This document shows positions 26,338 through 39,983 of a stretch of DNA of 64,000 nt, piece after piece; position 1 is the first letter of the stretch, and each line of letters begins with the position of its first letter. Below the pieces are notes generated by a model. It searched no databases. It saw only the letters and a program-made list of their open reading frames with translations, and had not been told where the DNA came from. The stretch covers positions 50,257,559-50,321,558 of the forward strand of contig OY754332.1 in NCBI GenBank assembly GCA_963573305.1, written 5' to 3'. The stretch is from Pyrrhosoma nymphula (taxonomy: Eukaryota > Arthropoda > Insecta > Odonata > Coenagrionidae). Both the position numbers and the translations under genes were made by a program.

Positions 26338-29300
26338 TATGCATATTTTTCCCCTGTTCGACTAATTTTTCATCTGTCACACCGTGAGATTGCAACATGA
26401 AAATAAATGAGTAGTTGTGTCTAAGATTGTGTTCCGATTCCGTGTAGATATTCTCTGTGATTCGATTGGGCTTAGAAATTACAGTTCAGAAATTCGATTT
26501 GATTCGGATTAAAAAATATTTCAGGAGTCTTATTCGAATGGAAGGGTAAATCACTAATGGCCTTCACCGTTCTCTCTCTTTGTTGGTCAATTTATGGTAA
26601 TATGACTCGGCATGCAATACCTAAGCGCCGCCTTCTATTCTTTCGTCTTTAGTTTAAGTCGAAGGACCTAATTTTAATATTACTGTCGATTGCATCTATT
26701 TTCTCACGCATCCACCCTTGTGAACCATTGAGGTAGTTCGAGTGAGATATAACAACACTTAAAATTCAATGCATATTTACCCAACTAATTTACGAGATAT
26801 TTGCCAAAAAATATCAGCAATTTTCTATAGGATATGGTACGACTCTTGAGACATCAAAAAAATGAACTTCCGACGCACAGATCACGTCAGAAATGTAACG
26901 GTGTTCAATTCTATGCTTTCTCAATTGTTTTTAAAAATAAATAATGACTCACTATAGTTCTTTTATTAAATAGTAAAAAACTTCGATTTTTTCAGCGCAC
27001 GCCTTAGAGAAATAAGTCAAGTAAAATCCTTAAATATGTATGTTTAGTTGATTATTGATGAACTCACTCATTAAATAAGTTTGTGCGTAATTAATATCAC
27101 TGAATTTTCTTCATATGGCTTACAACTGATTAATTTTAATGTAAAATGTTGTGGTTTCTTTTATGACTATATAAAAATGTCGTACAAGATACCTTGGGTA
27201 TTTCGCCTGTTTCGGCGGATTGAGTTCTCAGGTTAATGAGTAATGTGTACGTCCGACGTTCATGTCGAAACTGTGCACGATGACACACCACGCTCCTCAT
27301 TTCTTTTCCCGCTCTTTTTACACGTGCTTTCTTATGGATATTTTACACGACACTTTAGTCAGATCGGAAATCATCACTGAAATCAGCGCCGAAAACTGGA
27401 AACCTAATTCGGAACATAAATGGAATACGATGCCTCGGACCCTGTGTTCACACGATGCTAGTTACAGTGCGCAGTGGCGCTCTCCGGACATAAGCTGAAG
27501 TACGCAACGTAAATAAACTACGCCATGTTGTTTTGGCGTATGCACTATATTTTTTACAAAATATTCTAACCAACTCCTGTAAACCAGTTCTGCTGAACTG
27601 TTATTATGAGCCATTGTTATTAGGGCATTGAAGAGCAGATAAATTTAAAATCTTATATTCCAGCTCTACCACCGGTATTGTCTTGAAACAGTCGACTCAC
27701 GATTTCAGACTTGAAATCGTGCAAAAGGAACTATAGACATTTGATCCATCTATTAGACCTCCACATCGTTCTCTTCCTTTCAAACATTTTCACCCTTCGC
27801 GAGGGTGCCCTCCGCCCACACTTCTCTCCGGCGGGGAAGTTACTCGACGCTCACCTTTGGATGCAGTGCTCTGTAATTTGGAGCCTAATTTTCCGTGCTG
27901 CTAGTCGATTCCTCGTCGTGTCGAGTCTAGCCTTGGTCTGTTCCATGATGCGATGATGATGACGATTTTTTGATCTCTCGGATTCCTCCACCAGGAAAAA
28001 TTTGATTGCTTGAGGCAGGTTTGTTGGTATCCTTGGGTATTGGTGCGTGCCTGAGTGTAGTGAGTTCAGCACGTCCGTTCCTTTCCCCATGTGAATGGAA
28101 CCCAGTTAGATGACGATATTAATTTTCCTTGAGCGTGGGTGTCGCAATATGTAAAATTCATCTATTCGTGCTCGGTGCTCTGTCGTGCTCTGCTATTACT
28201 TTTCCCCTTTCCCATCTCTGGGGTGGGAAAGTGGGGCAGGGCGGCAAGCAGTGTGGTCCGTCGGCCCCTTCCCACCGGCAGAACACAATATCTGTGCCCT
28301 CGCGCTCTTGATATGGTGGGTGTGATCGAGAAATGGCTTGTGACTGCAATCTCACCTTGCAAGTAATTCGCTGGGCAGGGACAGGAATAAATGTGGAAAT
28401 TCAAATGCTTTCCCATGGTGGGCGGCTCCAGTGCCAATCGAAAGCAGAAAGCATGATGAAGCATTCGCCGCCGTGATGTATGTGTGTACCATCAATTTCA
28501 AAAGTCGATCCACGAGTCGAGCACGGCCGCCTTGTAGCATTTCGACAAAATGGAACGCCGCGTATTGCGCACGCGTTCCTCGACTACTGCGAATTTGACT
28601 TCGTGGCGGTATTCGCATGGAGATCTTCGCTTGCTATCCCCCGAACTCAAAGCTGCCAGGAAACCCCGTTCCCGAGAATTCGGGAGCAAAAGAACTTAAG
28701 AAGCGTTTGCATCACATGCTGGGAGTGTTCGGCATTCCTCGCGAGAAGAAGATGCTCTAGGTATTCCGTGAGGAGTAGGACGTGAAGGCAGTGCACATTT
28801 GAGCCTTGTCAATGAGGGATTGATATTGTAGCCTTGTTCGTAAGAGGATAAGCTCTAGTATAAATAAGTAAAACGGCAACGATTCACTACTGTAAAATAT
28901 GACTAATGTTTGCTCAGATACATTTAATTATTTGCGAATTTAAACACCGAGAGGTCACGGGTTTTCTGACTCGAGTTTTTTCTTTCAACCGATCCGGGCG
29001 TGGTTTTGAGAAACATCGTTATCGTTGTTATTATTCTTATGGATCTTTACCACTTTATAATTAATGATAAAAGTTCTGGAGTTTTGGTAAATTTAAACAA
29101 TTACAGCGTGTCTGCCTACGTTTCATCAACTTTTATTGATATCATCAGGGCTAAAAACATAAATTTAGGGTTGTCATCATTTGTCATGATTTAAAGGTAC
29201 CAAAAATTTGAAAAGCAACTGATCTTTTCTAATTACTTCTCCTGCATTTCGATCAAAATAAACTTAAATATTACGTCGGTAAATAATGAGGAAATAAAGG

Positions 29301-32300
29301 GAAACATTTTATCCCACTTCATTTAGTGATGCAGCCTAAAACTTGTGCTCAAGCTTAAATGTGCATACCACCGCATTGTGTTCCAGTCATGGTTATTATG
29401 TTTCAGGAAATATTTAATTTACGACTTGAAATTTATTATTATGCATGTACATTCTCCGCATCCTGTTACTATCATTTTGCGTGGGTAATGTTAAATGATT
29501 ACTTTGAAAGGTTAAATAAAAACTTAATGTCGAGTAGCTAGGTTCGAAGGTTTTTATTTTATGCTCTGAAAAACTAGTTTTGCTCACTAAGTCGCAGGTT
29601 ACTAGCGTCCTCCCTGGACGTATGACGGTGAAACCAAGTCTTTCGCAGATTTTTCTTGATCTTAGCATGCGCCAATTTGCGGTGCTTCAGTTAGTCGCCC
29701 GAGGAAACCTTGTTGTAGTCAACGCAATATTTTTCCACGCTGGCTGGGACTTGAGCTGTAATTTTTTAAAGGTATCATCCCCTCACTGGTACCAACCCTG
29801 AAGTGAGGTCATTAACAGCGTTGGACGATTATGGAATCTGGGGTCTGTAGTTTTGCGGGCGGGATTCGCCTCATCCCGCTGTCAAGTGCCCTCACCTCGG
29901 GAGCCTCCCATCGCGGGGAGGTGGTCCTTGTTGGTGCGGGCGCCACCTCCCAAACCCCCCTCGACCTCCCCCGCGGGCGACCAGCCGCGTGAAACTGCGC
30001 GGACCCTCCCTCTTTTTTCCTGGAGCAAGGAAGGCGTCGCGCGCGCACATAAACAAGACCTCTTGGGATCTTTCGAGACCGTTGCACTGCCGTCTCAACG
30101 GAGGCGAAACCTACCTGCCTGCTTGCCTGCTATTTCCATCGCGAAGTGTCGCTCATATTTTTCACCTTCCACCTCTCCTAAGAGTTAATTTATATTTTTT
30201 TGCCCCTCAATGAGGAAATTCTTTACTCGCTCGAGGCAGGATCGTCAAGAGAGCTAATGCTTATTTTTTACACCCTTAATGAGCGTTCTTTCCCTTCCGC
30301 ATGCCAGGGTCACGGCGGAATATCTGCATCTCTGCAGGCGACCCTCCATGCAGTCGCCCAGTGCGGAGGATTTTTAGGAGCCAGCATCCATTACAGGGGA
30401 CGAATTCGACGATGATAAAGCGCCAGTGAGTGAATATCAGTTTAAGAAGGAAAGAAACTGTCAAAATGCGAGCGAAAAAATGCAATAAGGAGTAGTAAAG
30501 CGGTGATACAAAATGAAAATGAGTGAGTCGCATTTTTCGCATCAAGGCTTGCTGTCCGTTTCAAAAGTATATATACCCGAGTTTGAAGTAACGTAGTTAC
30601 ATAACGACTCGTCTGATTACAATGTAGTTTACATCAAAATGTAGCTTATTTTAATCTGCGTTGAGCATATATAATAAATATTTTTTATTCAATTTTTAAA
30701 GGTGTGTTCTTGAAGTGAGAAGAGAAAAAGTACCCGCTTTTCGTATTTCAATAGGATACCGTAACCCAGATTTTCTATTCGTATCTTTTGCATGCAGTTA
30801 CAAAAAACACCTCACAACTCCCTTATTAAACTAGCAGGTGACCCCAGTCGTCGTTGCCAATGACGTTCATGTCGCTACGTGATTGTTCCCACCGAAAAAA
30901 CTCGTTTCGAAAGCGTCAGCATTTCACTCTAAGATTTAGTATTTTCTTAGATTTTCAGCGTTGTCTTAACAATATAGAATGTTTCCATAAGTTTTTTCTT
31001 TAATTCTTACTTCCTTATTTTCTTCTGAGATTCAATTTCCATTAAAGTGTGACATAAACCTGCATCTCATCAGTTCCACGAAATGCCTTAGCGGAGGCTG
31101 GGAGTCGGATTTTTCCTCTGGGGCTGAGAACCCTTTTAGAGTCCCGAAGCTCCGCTACTCTTTTAAATCCCATTTCTCACCGTTCTTTGACGCCTGAAAA
31201 ATTGTCCAAAAATTCCATTTACGTAAAATTTTCAAGCAAAATGATCTCGTTGAAGGAATTTTTGAGTTTAAAGTGTTGTCAAGTATAGAGTTTACGGCGT
31301 GTATTAAGAACGAGCATTAATGGAACCGTATGGCTTGGTCGTACAGTAGAGAAATAACTGCAAATCCACAATCGGCAAATATGGTTGTCAATTCGATTTG
31401 AGGATATTATATTGGTTTAGGTAGGTTTCGATGTACTAATAAATCTAATATTTACAAAATGTTCTTAACTCAAGTTACCCATTAGTGTTGCCGTATTTCT
31501 CTATTCAGCATGGTATACTTTCTTCCGGGTTTCATATCGTCTTTATTGGTGCAGCAAAACTTGGTGGCTCTTGCTTGTGTAGAGATGACGCCACGGACTT
31601 ACAAGAGGGGATGGATAGAGATGCTAGGGGTCCGCTCTAGAGGTCCCTACCAGATTCCTTAGCTACTCGCCCACTCATCGACGCTTAAGGCAGTTAGAAC
31701 GAAAAATCATTTCACCTAGAATGTTATGAATTTGACTCATTTTAAAGAAAAACTCTCATATTATGGTGATATCAAAATATTGACCCTTTGCCGAACTACT
31801 TTTCGAGCAATTTGCCTGAAAATACGAGCTGTTTTACATGGGATTGATTACGGCTGTGCGCTCCAGAGGGAGAATATTGAAAAAATCAAGAATTTATAAC
31901 ACCTAGATTTTTCCAACAAACAAACAGTTTTTAGATTTGAATGTTTTCTCGACTATTTATATAAAGTAATTTATTACTCACCGCAGTAATTTTTACAGAA
32001 TCGCAGAAAAACCAGCTGTTTTAAAGGCTTTTCAGCAGTACTGCGTGAAAAAGAGTCAAGTTAGAGACTAAGGTACATATATTTATTAAACTACTGAGAA
32101 TTTTTGACATATATTACGATATTTTTGCGGCAATAATGTTACAATATTTATTTCATACTTCATACAGACGCTGAAATCAAAAAATAAAATTCATTCTCCA
32201 TTATGACTAGGGAACTATCTCGCGCAAACTACCTTAATTCGCTCTCGGTGACTTCATACTCTCCGTTTGAGAGTGCCACCAAGTTTCTTTATACCTATAA

Positions 32301-35300
32301 GTACGATCTCTTTCCCCCATGTTCAACGCCTCGTAATAGTTCATGCTTCTATCAAGGCCTTGCGAATCCCTAGTTCCCCTTTATTCATCCTCAATTCATC
32401 TTTTCTACGGCATTTGAATTACAATCATCTGTGATGCCCTACTAGAAAAATTTGTATTGTTATGATTTATATCAACACATGTATAGCTTAAGGAGGCTGG
32501 AGCGGTAATCGTGAGTCGTTGAAGGCACATTCTAATAACTTTTCAATTAAGTCGGAAAAATATTCTTGGACCACGTTACACTCAAGTACTCCTGTTTATA
32601 CGTTGTATATCACCATACATGCAGTAATGTATGTGATGCAAGAGTTATATTTCAAATTTTCGCCATAATTAAAGCATTGTTTTGACTTGGATTTTCGGCG
32701 CGAAATTCTAAATTTACGAGAAAATCATATCTAAATACGCTTTCCTTACTCGGTATGATACCTTGATATTTGTTAGCAGCTATTATAATAATATGAAACT
32801 TATTATTTCGCATTTAGGAGAAAATCTGTACATAAGTAATCGAATTGTTTCAAAATATATGCCGTGTGCCATAAGAGTACTTGTTAAAATATCATTTAAT
32901 TGCCAGGAAACCAAACTGGTAGCATGCAGTTTTTTCACTTTTATAGATAGATATTACGAATAAGGACACGTATGCAAATTTTCACGCAAATCTGTACATA
33001 AACAAAAATCGCTCCAGTCTCTTTAAATAACTGTGGGCAGGCGTTGTACATTACTGGGTGTGACTTGCGTACCACTGATTTTAACATTTTGGAATGAAAA
33101 ACTGTAACATGGATCGATTTCATTGCCTGAAACTACCAATTATGATTTGAACATATTTCGCGAAAAATTAGATTCATAAACGTGCGCCGAGACGACATCT
33201 GTTCTTAATTAATGGTGCATGGTTAAATCGATCGTTTCCGATGGCGCACAATGTCCCTTCGGTTCCCCGTCATAATTTGAAGACCCTCGGATCCCCCACT
33301 TAATCCACTCGCCTCAATTACTGCCAATGGTCATCAATGCGAGATATATTTTGTCACAGCTTCCTATTTAATCCTCCTATGGATATCCTACGAATCTAAT
33401 TTCTCCTCATTCTCGTATCCATCTTGTATACATCCAGAAAGAAAAGCCTTTGCAGTTTTTCCACAATTTCTTTTTTTTTCACTCTACAACCTGCCGCGAG
33501 AGAGCTGTCGGCCTGAAAATCTCTCCGAGGAGCCAATACATACGTATTTTCCGTGTTGTCAAAGCCTTTCATTCTCTCCAGCTTTTCGAGGCACTACTTC
33601 GTTAGCTATCCGTTCCGTTCATTAGATATTCATCATTCTTTTGTGCCGCCACCCTTCAATTACTTCCCGTCTTCTTTTCTCCGAGTCTGGCCGTGTCCTT
33701 GACTCGAAACCGTGGAGAAGTGCCCCCGGCGTTTTGTTAGTCGGGACGTCATCTGAGCTCCTCCTGGTAACCCTGGGGGCAGGGGGGGGAGATCCTCACC
33801 CTCGCTACGACCCTGCATTTGAAATTTATCGTCTGAAAGACGATGGTAAATTTGTGAGGTGAAGGCCGTGTATCCAGTGAAAAGGTTGACGTTAGCTTGA
33901 AAATTCTCGCTCAACTGCAGCACAACGCTGAGTGGATTGTGCCGTTTTTACTTCGATTTTCACCTCATCTTCGAAGACGGGAGGCGGTTTTTATTAGATA
34001 GGCCGAATCTCTGCACGGAATCACGACCCCAGCCGAAGAACTCCTAACAAAACAGAAGCATAGTAGTTTGACGGGCACCAGCACTAAGTGAAAATTCTGG
34101 TGAATTATGGAGTGCCTCGTGAAATGATCTGCCCGCTGTTTCCGTCGATGTGCATACCGGTTTTTCTAGATACTCATGCATCAATATGTTAGAATTCGTT
34201 TAATTTACTCGTCTTCTCAGCCAAGTCTGTACGCCCATCAAATCAAAGCGAGGGGAAAGAAGAGGAATACCCGGGATACGGGTGTGTACGTGACCCAAAG
34301 GCAGCCGCTGTTATTCTCTCTTTGAGGGCATGATACCTAATGTAGTAGCTCAACCCATGAACGAGGCGTCATGTCGTAACGGAGACGAGTGGGAATGAAT
34401 CGTTTGCTGGGACTTCGCGGTGTCTACTCCTGTGCTCTTCGACGGCTATTTTGAGTTCAGCAGTTTGTTTTGTGATTGGAATTATTAAGCTTTGCATCCC
34501 CTGGCGTCTTACTTTAACAGTTATCATTTTTATGTAAACGTTGGAATCATCTTTGTCTACCTATGTTGATAATATCATCCTCACATTCTGAAGGGAGGTA
34601 GCTGCCTCGGGTGCCGGAGGTACTATTAGTAGGTTATCTTGCTACGGGGTAGTTCCGTTCGCTATCTTGATGAAGCAGCCGTGATATGTAACGTTTTTTA
34701 TGATATTGGGGAACGATGACGAGCCGCCAAGGAAAACACTACTAGCCGCGTGGTAACTTGAATGCCTCTTCATGTACATTTACGTTGTACATTACGAGCT
34801 GCCACGAGGGCGAGGATATTGGAGTACTTGCAACTCTGTGTATTCGAAAATGAAATTTCTACGTTACTGTAATTACGTCGCATTTAACTGTTAGGATTCT
34901 TACCCGCGATTCTGATCTAGTCTCGCATTTTACACTGGAAGTAGGAGCTTGAATATCATTATCTCATACTCTACATTTCCCACATTTTTCCAAGTGTTCG
35001 AATCAGCCGATAGAGTGAGGCTAATTATTTCCTAGGGGTTAGAAGTAAATGGGGGTTGCATGCTCATTTTCAAAAGCCTCGATCTCGCTTGCTTCATTCG
35101 TCAACGAAGTACCATCCTAGTTTTTCAAAATAACCCAGTTACCGTTTTTCTCATATATTATTTCTTGTACTGACCTGGCGGATCTTCTTTGAATTTTACC
35201 GAATGCCTTAATCAAGTTTATCTCCAATGGACTGGAGTGACCTCGGGCGTCAAATGCGATTTGCATTTATGTACTGTACGTAAAATGCTGTGTAGCGATG

Positions 35301-36600
35301 GCTGATGTAGCCTAGCCACCGAAGGATGCTCGGTTGGCGCGGTCAAATAGCTTGGCAATACTGATGTCGATTTGTGCTGGTGATATTTGAACCGGCCTAC
35401 CATCGAAAGAGCATCGACTCCCTTGAGCTCTTGATTTCACATCTCCCCGTGAGTAATTTGGATGTGCATTGTTGAACGATCTCAAATATTTCACATGGTA
35501 AGAGCAGTTATTTGATGATTATTATTCTCATAATCCGCGTTCGTTAAAAATAGTCCTTGCGACAACTTCTCGATATGTCCGCCATGGCACAGTAAAATTT
35601 ACGTTTAACCTGCTATGTATTTCACAGCTAAATTGAAAACAGCTCTCTTACAGCATAATATCGTACGTTAATATTGTAGGGTATTGAATGGATGTTGAAT
35701 TGCAACCATAAGTTGTTACAACATACATTGTTGTTGTTTCTCATCTTTTTGAAAAACGAAGTTGCTCTGACTATGATTATTGCTGCCATGACGTTTTAAC
35801 TGTGGTTGTTCAATACAATTATATATGATATATGTAATGAAAAAATTCACAGGCCATATACATCTACATATACGATGTACCGTTCAAGCCACCACTAGGG
35901 TGTGTGGCACGGGGTGATTCCACACCAGGCATGCAGCACTCGTCCCAGAACAAATCAGTACCTCGCACGCTCCCCCTGGCGCTAGGCGCAGGCCAAAAGC
36001 AGTCGGGAGAACAGCGCGCAGTCCAACCGAAAACTGGGAGAGTGATACGTAAATGAACATACAAACATGCAGAGCAATGCTGTAGACACATCTAGTGGTT
36101 AATATTACTGATACTGTTAATTTATGAATACTACGAGATGCTACTTCATGCAAAGAACAAAATAAAATAATGCCGGGCAAATCGACCGGTGTGAATAGTT
36201 AGTAATGATGTGAAACGTATCTCAGCCAAACTAAAATACATGTTTTTGGCGTTATTTTACTCGTAAACTTCGAAAATATGAAACAAGCATTCTATTAGAC
36301 GGTGTTAAAATGTATATATGACATGTCTATAATAGTGACAATTATCATTATTGTAGATAAATTGCGATTTGACCACGCCGAATTTTTCGTTAATTTGGAA
36401 ATTAAAATATTATTTATAGGAGTTAATGATATCTTTTGAAGTCCAAAAATTCAAATATTTTGGTTGAATATGATCTATGGAAAAAATTGAAAACGTAAAA
36501 ACATTTTTGGCGTTTACTGCCGTTAGGGGTCACCATGGCAACCAAAATTTTGGAGACGGTATTTTTCGATTCCGAGTTTAGCTGCAATGCCCGTTGCTCC
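26338..36600. other. Large gene-free stretch
   Basis: Mostly AT-rich. A CpG-rich patch lies at about 29850-30110. Around 35855-35960, TACATCTACATATAC followed by AAGCCACCACTAGGGTGTGT resembles the 3' end of a dispersed arthropod repeat, but no coding part is attached. No exon of a known gene was recognised. Confidence 0.45.
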
Positions 36601-36702
36601 AAAGCGCTGGATTCATTCAAGTATTCTACCAGCTGATTGGTAGGTTCTTGGACAGTTCCCATTTTCGATCCCAACCTAATAGAAATTGTCTCGCATTCCC
36701 TC

Positions 36703-39693
36703 CTAAGGATGGCCCGTTATTAGATCCCTCTTCAATTCTTCATATCTTCTACCTCCTCTTATTTCGTCCAGAATTCCTATCCTCTTCCTTCCTCTCCCAC
36801 GCTTCCCCAGTGTTCTCCCCTCTATCACTCTCTTCAACATGCCCTCTCCTCTCAAAACCTCCTCCATCCATCTCTTCTGCCTTCTCCGAACCTCTGCCAC
36901 AAGCTTCCTCTCCTCTCCGACCATATCCAATACCTCCTCGTTCGTCTTTCTCGCCATCCAGCTAACCTTCTCCATCCTTCTCCAAACCCACATCTCAAAC
37001 GCCTCAAGCCTACGCACATCCTCCCTTCGCAATGACCAAGTTTCCGACCCATATAGCGCCACGCTCCATATTAAAGTTTTCACCAGCCTCTTCTTTACGT
37101 CTCTTCTCAGACCCCCCCTCATCAATTCCCTTCTCTTCGAAAATGCTTCTTTAGCTAGCGAAATTCTGCATCTGATGTCCTTACCACTAAACCCATTCGC
37201 CTCCAAAATACTACCCAGATACGTAAACTGCTCGACCTGCTCTATCTTCTGCCCTCCCACCCTTATATTCAGCCCCGCCTTCTTACTTCTAGAAAATCTC
37301 ATTACTTTCGTTTTCTTGTGATTGATCTTCATCCCATACTTTTCACACTGCACCTCTAGTGCATTCACCATTGACTGTAACCCCTTGGCCGACTGGCTAA
37401 CCAATGCTTGATCATCTGCAAATCTCACTGATTTTATCAGCTCCCCTCCTACCTTTATTCCTACATCCTCCTCCCCCCAAGCATCCCTTACCATTTCTTC
37501 TGAATACACATTAAAAAGCAACGGCGATAGTGGGCACCCTTGCCTCACTCCCCGTCCTATCGTGGCCCATCCCGATTCTCCATTGGCTACCCTAACCTGC
37601 GCAGTCTGATTCATATACAAATTTCGAATCAGACGCCTGTCCCTCCAATCGACCCCTAATTTATTCAACACTCCCATTAATTTTGTCCATTCCACCCGAT
37701 CAAACGCCTTCTCGAAATCTACGAAGCATGCAAAAACATCCTGTCCATACTCTAGGTTTCTTTCTACTAGAGTCCTCATCACCGCTATAGCGTCTCGCGT
37801 TCCCGTCCCTCTCCTAAATCCGAACTGGTCGTCACCCAGGTATTCATTCGCCTTCTTCTCTATCCTTCTGTTTAGAATCCTCAGAACTACTTTGGCCGCG
37901 TGGGATATTAAGCTTATTGTCCTATAGTCTTCGCACGTTTTTGCCTTACTCTTCTTCGGTATAGGAATTAGTACCGTCTTCGCGAAGTCTTCCGGCCACA
38001 CTCCATCCTCATAAATCCTACGAATTAGCGCAAAAAGTTTTCCTCTTCCGTTCTTCCCCATGCTCTTTAAAAACTCTGCAGGTATGTCATCTATTCCCAC
38101 CGCCTTATTCCTTTTCATGTCTCGTAGAGCCCTTTCAATTTCGCTATCTAGGATACTTGGTCCGATGCCATCTCTGTCGATATCGTCTTCCCTTTCTATA
38201 TCTAACCTATTGGGCCTTATTTCTTTACCATACAGCTCTTCAACATACTCCTTCCACCTCTCCTGGATCTCTCTCGGTTCTACGATTACCTTTTCCGTAT
38301 TGTCTGTTATCTTTGTAATTCCCCTTCCCTTATTACCACCCGTCAGTTCCTTTACTTTCCTATATAATGCATCTGCTCTTCCCTCTTTTTGGTATTTCTC
38401 TAACGCGTCGATCTGTTCTCTCCACCACGCCTCTCTTGCTTTCTTTGTTTCTCTTCTAAGCCTGTTATTAAATTCTCGGTATTTTCTCTTACCTAGCTCT
38501 GAGTTTACACTCTTCCATTTCCTTCTCTCCTCCATCTCCCTGATCATCTCCTTCGTGATCCACGGTTTTCTAATTTTAGTTGCACTCACTACGCCTACCG
38601 TTGCTTTCGCTGCTTCTATAATTCCATTTTTCAAACTTCCCCATTCATCTTCCACTGCTCTAACTCCATGATCCTCACCCATTATCTCATCCACCTTCTC
38701 CCGAAACTTCTTCTTCATTGCCCCAGTTAATGCCTCCGTATTCCACTTACGTACCCTCCTTCCCATTCTTATCTTTTTCAGTTTTACCCGACATTTCATG
38801 ACTAATAAGTTGTGGTCTGTGTCTGCATCAGCTCCTGGATAAGTATGCGAGTTTTTAGCACTATTCCTGTATCTGTGACGTACCATTATATAATCTATCT
38901 GGAACCTGTCTGTGTCTCCCGGCTTCTTCCAAGTGTACCTACGTCGAGGATGATGTCTGAACCATGTATTTGTAATTACTAGGTTATTTCTGCGGCAAAA
39001 CTCCACAGCTTTCTCGCCCCGGTCATTTCTTCTTCCTAGCCCGTAATCGCCCACCTCCCGCCCATCTCTTCCTTCACCCACCACCGCGTTCCAATCCCCC
39101 ATTACTACCAGGTGCTTACTTCCTGGTATCCTACCAATTATTTCCTCTAGCTGATCGTACACCCCATCTACCTCCTCCTCTTTATGATTAGAGGTAGGCA
39201 TATAAACCTGGATTATAACTAAATTCGTTGGTTCTGCTTTTAGTTCCACGACTATTATCCTATCACTCACCTGTTCTGCATACACTACTTTTGTACCAAG
39301 TTTCCTGTTCATTACGAAAGCAACCCCGCGCTGACTTTCATTCCCTCCACTATAAATTACTCTATAGTCGCCGCTCCAGTAATCCCCGTCATCCTTCCAT
39401 CTTACTTCACCCAGACCCATGATGTCTACACCCACCCTCTCCATTTCTTGCTTTATATTCTCTAGCTTCCCCGCCCTCAGCATAGTCCTAACATTCCACG
39501 TGCCTATTCTAATAGTTTCGTTCCTCTTCTTTATCTTCTTTTCCTCTGCTGCTGCTGCTGCTTCGTCTGAGCAAGGATTTCGTGTGATGACGACCGCAGG
39601 GGCCTTGCTCCCACCGCTGCCGGGCACGACACCCGGCCCTCTTGGCCGAGTCCCGTAGTTGCCAGGATTCATTATCAATTGAGAACTGTCCAT
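36703..39693 (-). CDS. RTE-like endonuclease/reverse transcriptase polyprotein, 996 aa
   Basis: Cuts target DNA and primes reverse transcription of the element's RNA. Residues 1-60 are Gly/Pro- and charge-rich. An apurinic-type endonuclease occupies about 61-310, with TWNVRTM (Asn67), GEVRW (Glu96), GDWNA (199-203), RRYTW (251-255), QIDYIM (265-270) and a terminal TDH (292-294). The reverse transcriptase spans about 550-830, with IPIPKK, FGFRRGTGTRD, CFVDFEKAFD (catalytic Asp at 658-659 region), GVRQGCPLSPLLFN and FADD (758-761). A C-terminal arm carries WSVALYGSETW and ends RKRIGILDEIRGGRRYEELK. No frameshift or stop. The long plus-strand ORFs inside it are antisense shadows. Confidence 0.95.
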   Translation of the reverse strand: MDSSQLIMNPGNYGTRPRGPGVVPGSGGSKAPAVVITRNPCSDEAAAAAEEKKIKKRNETIRIGTWNVRTMLRAGKLENIKQEMERVGVDIMGLGEVRWKDDGDYWSGDYRVIYSGGNESQRGVAFVMNRKLGTKVVYAEQVSDRIIVVELKAEPTNLVIIQVYMPTSNHKEEEVDGVYDQLEEIIGRIPGSKHLVVMGDWNAVVGEGRDGREVGDYGLGRRNDRGEKAVEFCRRNNLVITNTWFRHHPRRRYTWKKPGDTDRFQIDYIMVRHRYRNSAKNSHTYPGADADTDHNLLVMKCRVKLKKIRMGRRVRKWNTEALTGAMKKKFREKVDEIMGEDHGVRAVEDEWGSLKNGIIEAAKATVGVVSATKIRKPWITKEMIREMEERRKWKSVNSELGKRKYREFNNRLRRETKKAREAWWREQIDALEKYQKEGRADALYRKVKELTGGNKGRGITKITDNTEKVIVEPREIQERWKEYVEELYGKEIRPNRLDIEREDDIDRDGIGPSILDSEIERALRDMKRNKAVGIDDIPAEFLKSMGKNGRGKLFALIRRIYEDGVWPEDFAKTVLIPIPKKSKAKTCEDYRTISLISHAAKVVLRILNRRIEKKANEYLGDDQFGFRRGTGTRDAIAVMRTLVERNLEYGQDVFACFVDFEKAFDRVEWTKLMGVLNKLGVDWRDRRLIRNLYMNQTAQVRVANGESGWATIGRGVRQGCPLSPLLFNVYSEEMVRDAWGEEDVGIKVGGELIKSVRFADDQALVSQSAKGLQSMVNALEVQCEKYGMKINHKKTKVMRFSRSKKAGLNIRVGGQKIEQVEQFTYLGSILEANGFSGKDIRCRISLAKEAFSKRRELMRGGLRRDVKKRLVKTLIWSVALYGSETWSLRREDVRRLEAFEMWVWRRMEKVSWMARKTNEEVLDMVGEERKLVAEVRRRQKRWMEEVLRGEGMLKRVIEGRTLGKRGRGRKRIGILDEIRGGRRYEELKRDLITGHP

Positions 39694-39740
39694 AATTTCA
39701 AGGTTTTTGTTTTAATTGAGGTAGTATTCCTTGGCCTTAC

Positions 39741-39962
39741 TCAATAGTGTTTTTTACGTGACACCATCACTTCAGAGGCCGCCCCACTGGGGTCAGACGC
39801 CTTTTGCAGCCGCCTCACTGAGGTACAGACGCTGCGCGGACTACCATTCGTCTGTCTCCTAACCTTCGACCAATCTGGCATGGGTGACCCTACCAGGAGC
39901 AATGCTCCCGCCAGTGCAGCTCTAGGGGTCATTGGAGCACGCAAGCCCTTCAACCACGACAA
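39741..39962 (-). CDS. Small leader ORF of the RTE-like element, 73 aa (possible ORF1)
   Basis: Lies in the 5' leader of the full-length retrotransposon, 47 bp upstream of the main ORF and in a different frame. It begins MSWLKGLRAPMTPRAALAGA and is Ala/Arg/Ser-rich with no motif I recognise. Some RTE elements carry a very small ORF1 ahead of the EN-RT ORF, so this could be translated. It could equally be chance coding in a GC-rich leader. Confidence 0.3.
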   Translation of the reverse strand: MSWLKGLRAPMTPRAALAGALLLVGSPMPDWSKVRRQTNGSPRSVCTSVRRLQKASDPSGAASEVMVSRKKHY

Positions 39963-39983
39963 GGTTGTAGTCCAAGAGAAGGG

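Larger units (their letters stand above)
36613..39983 (-). mobile_element. Full-length RTE-like non-LTR retrotransposon with perfect 12-bp target duplication
   Basis: The 3,371-bp element is flanked by identical copies of AAAGCGCTGGAT (36601-36612 and 39984-39995), the target-site duplication. On the minus strand it has a GC-rich leader of about 290 bp, an uninterrupted EN-RT ORF (36703-39693) and a short 3' UTR ending in ...CTTGAATGA instead of poly(A). This fits RTE-clade elements, which are short, carry one long ORF and end in a simple repeat. Two truncated copies in this window share the 3' end. Intact ORF plus perfect duplication suggest a recent, possibly still mobile insertion. Clade assignment rests on overall protein resemblance to RTE/BovB-type elements; another EN-RT clade is possible. 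Confidence 0.92.

Noticed and set aside
33641..33923. Overlapping ORFs on both strands (73 and 87 codons)
   Set aside because: No conserved motif; G/C run (GGGGGCAGGGGGGGGAG) explains the open frames.
38060..38671. 203-codon plus-strand ORF with hydrophobic segments
   Set aside because: It is the antisense of the RTE-like polyprotein; the Ser/Leu/Ile-rich 'membrane' look comes from the reverse complement of Lys/Glu/Arg codons.
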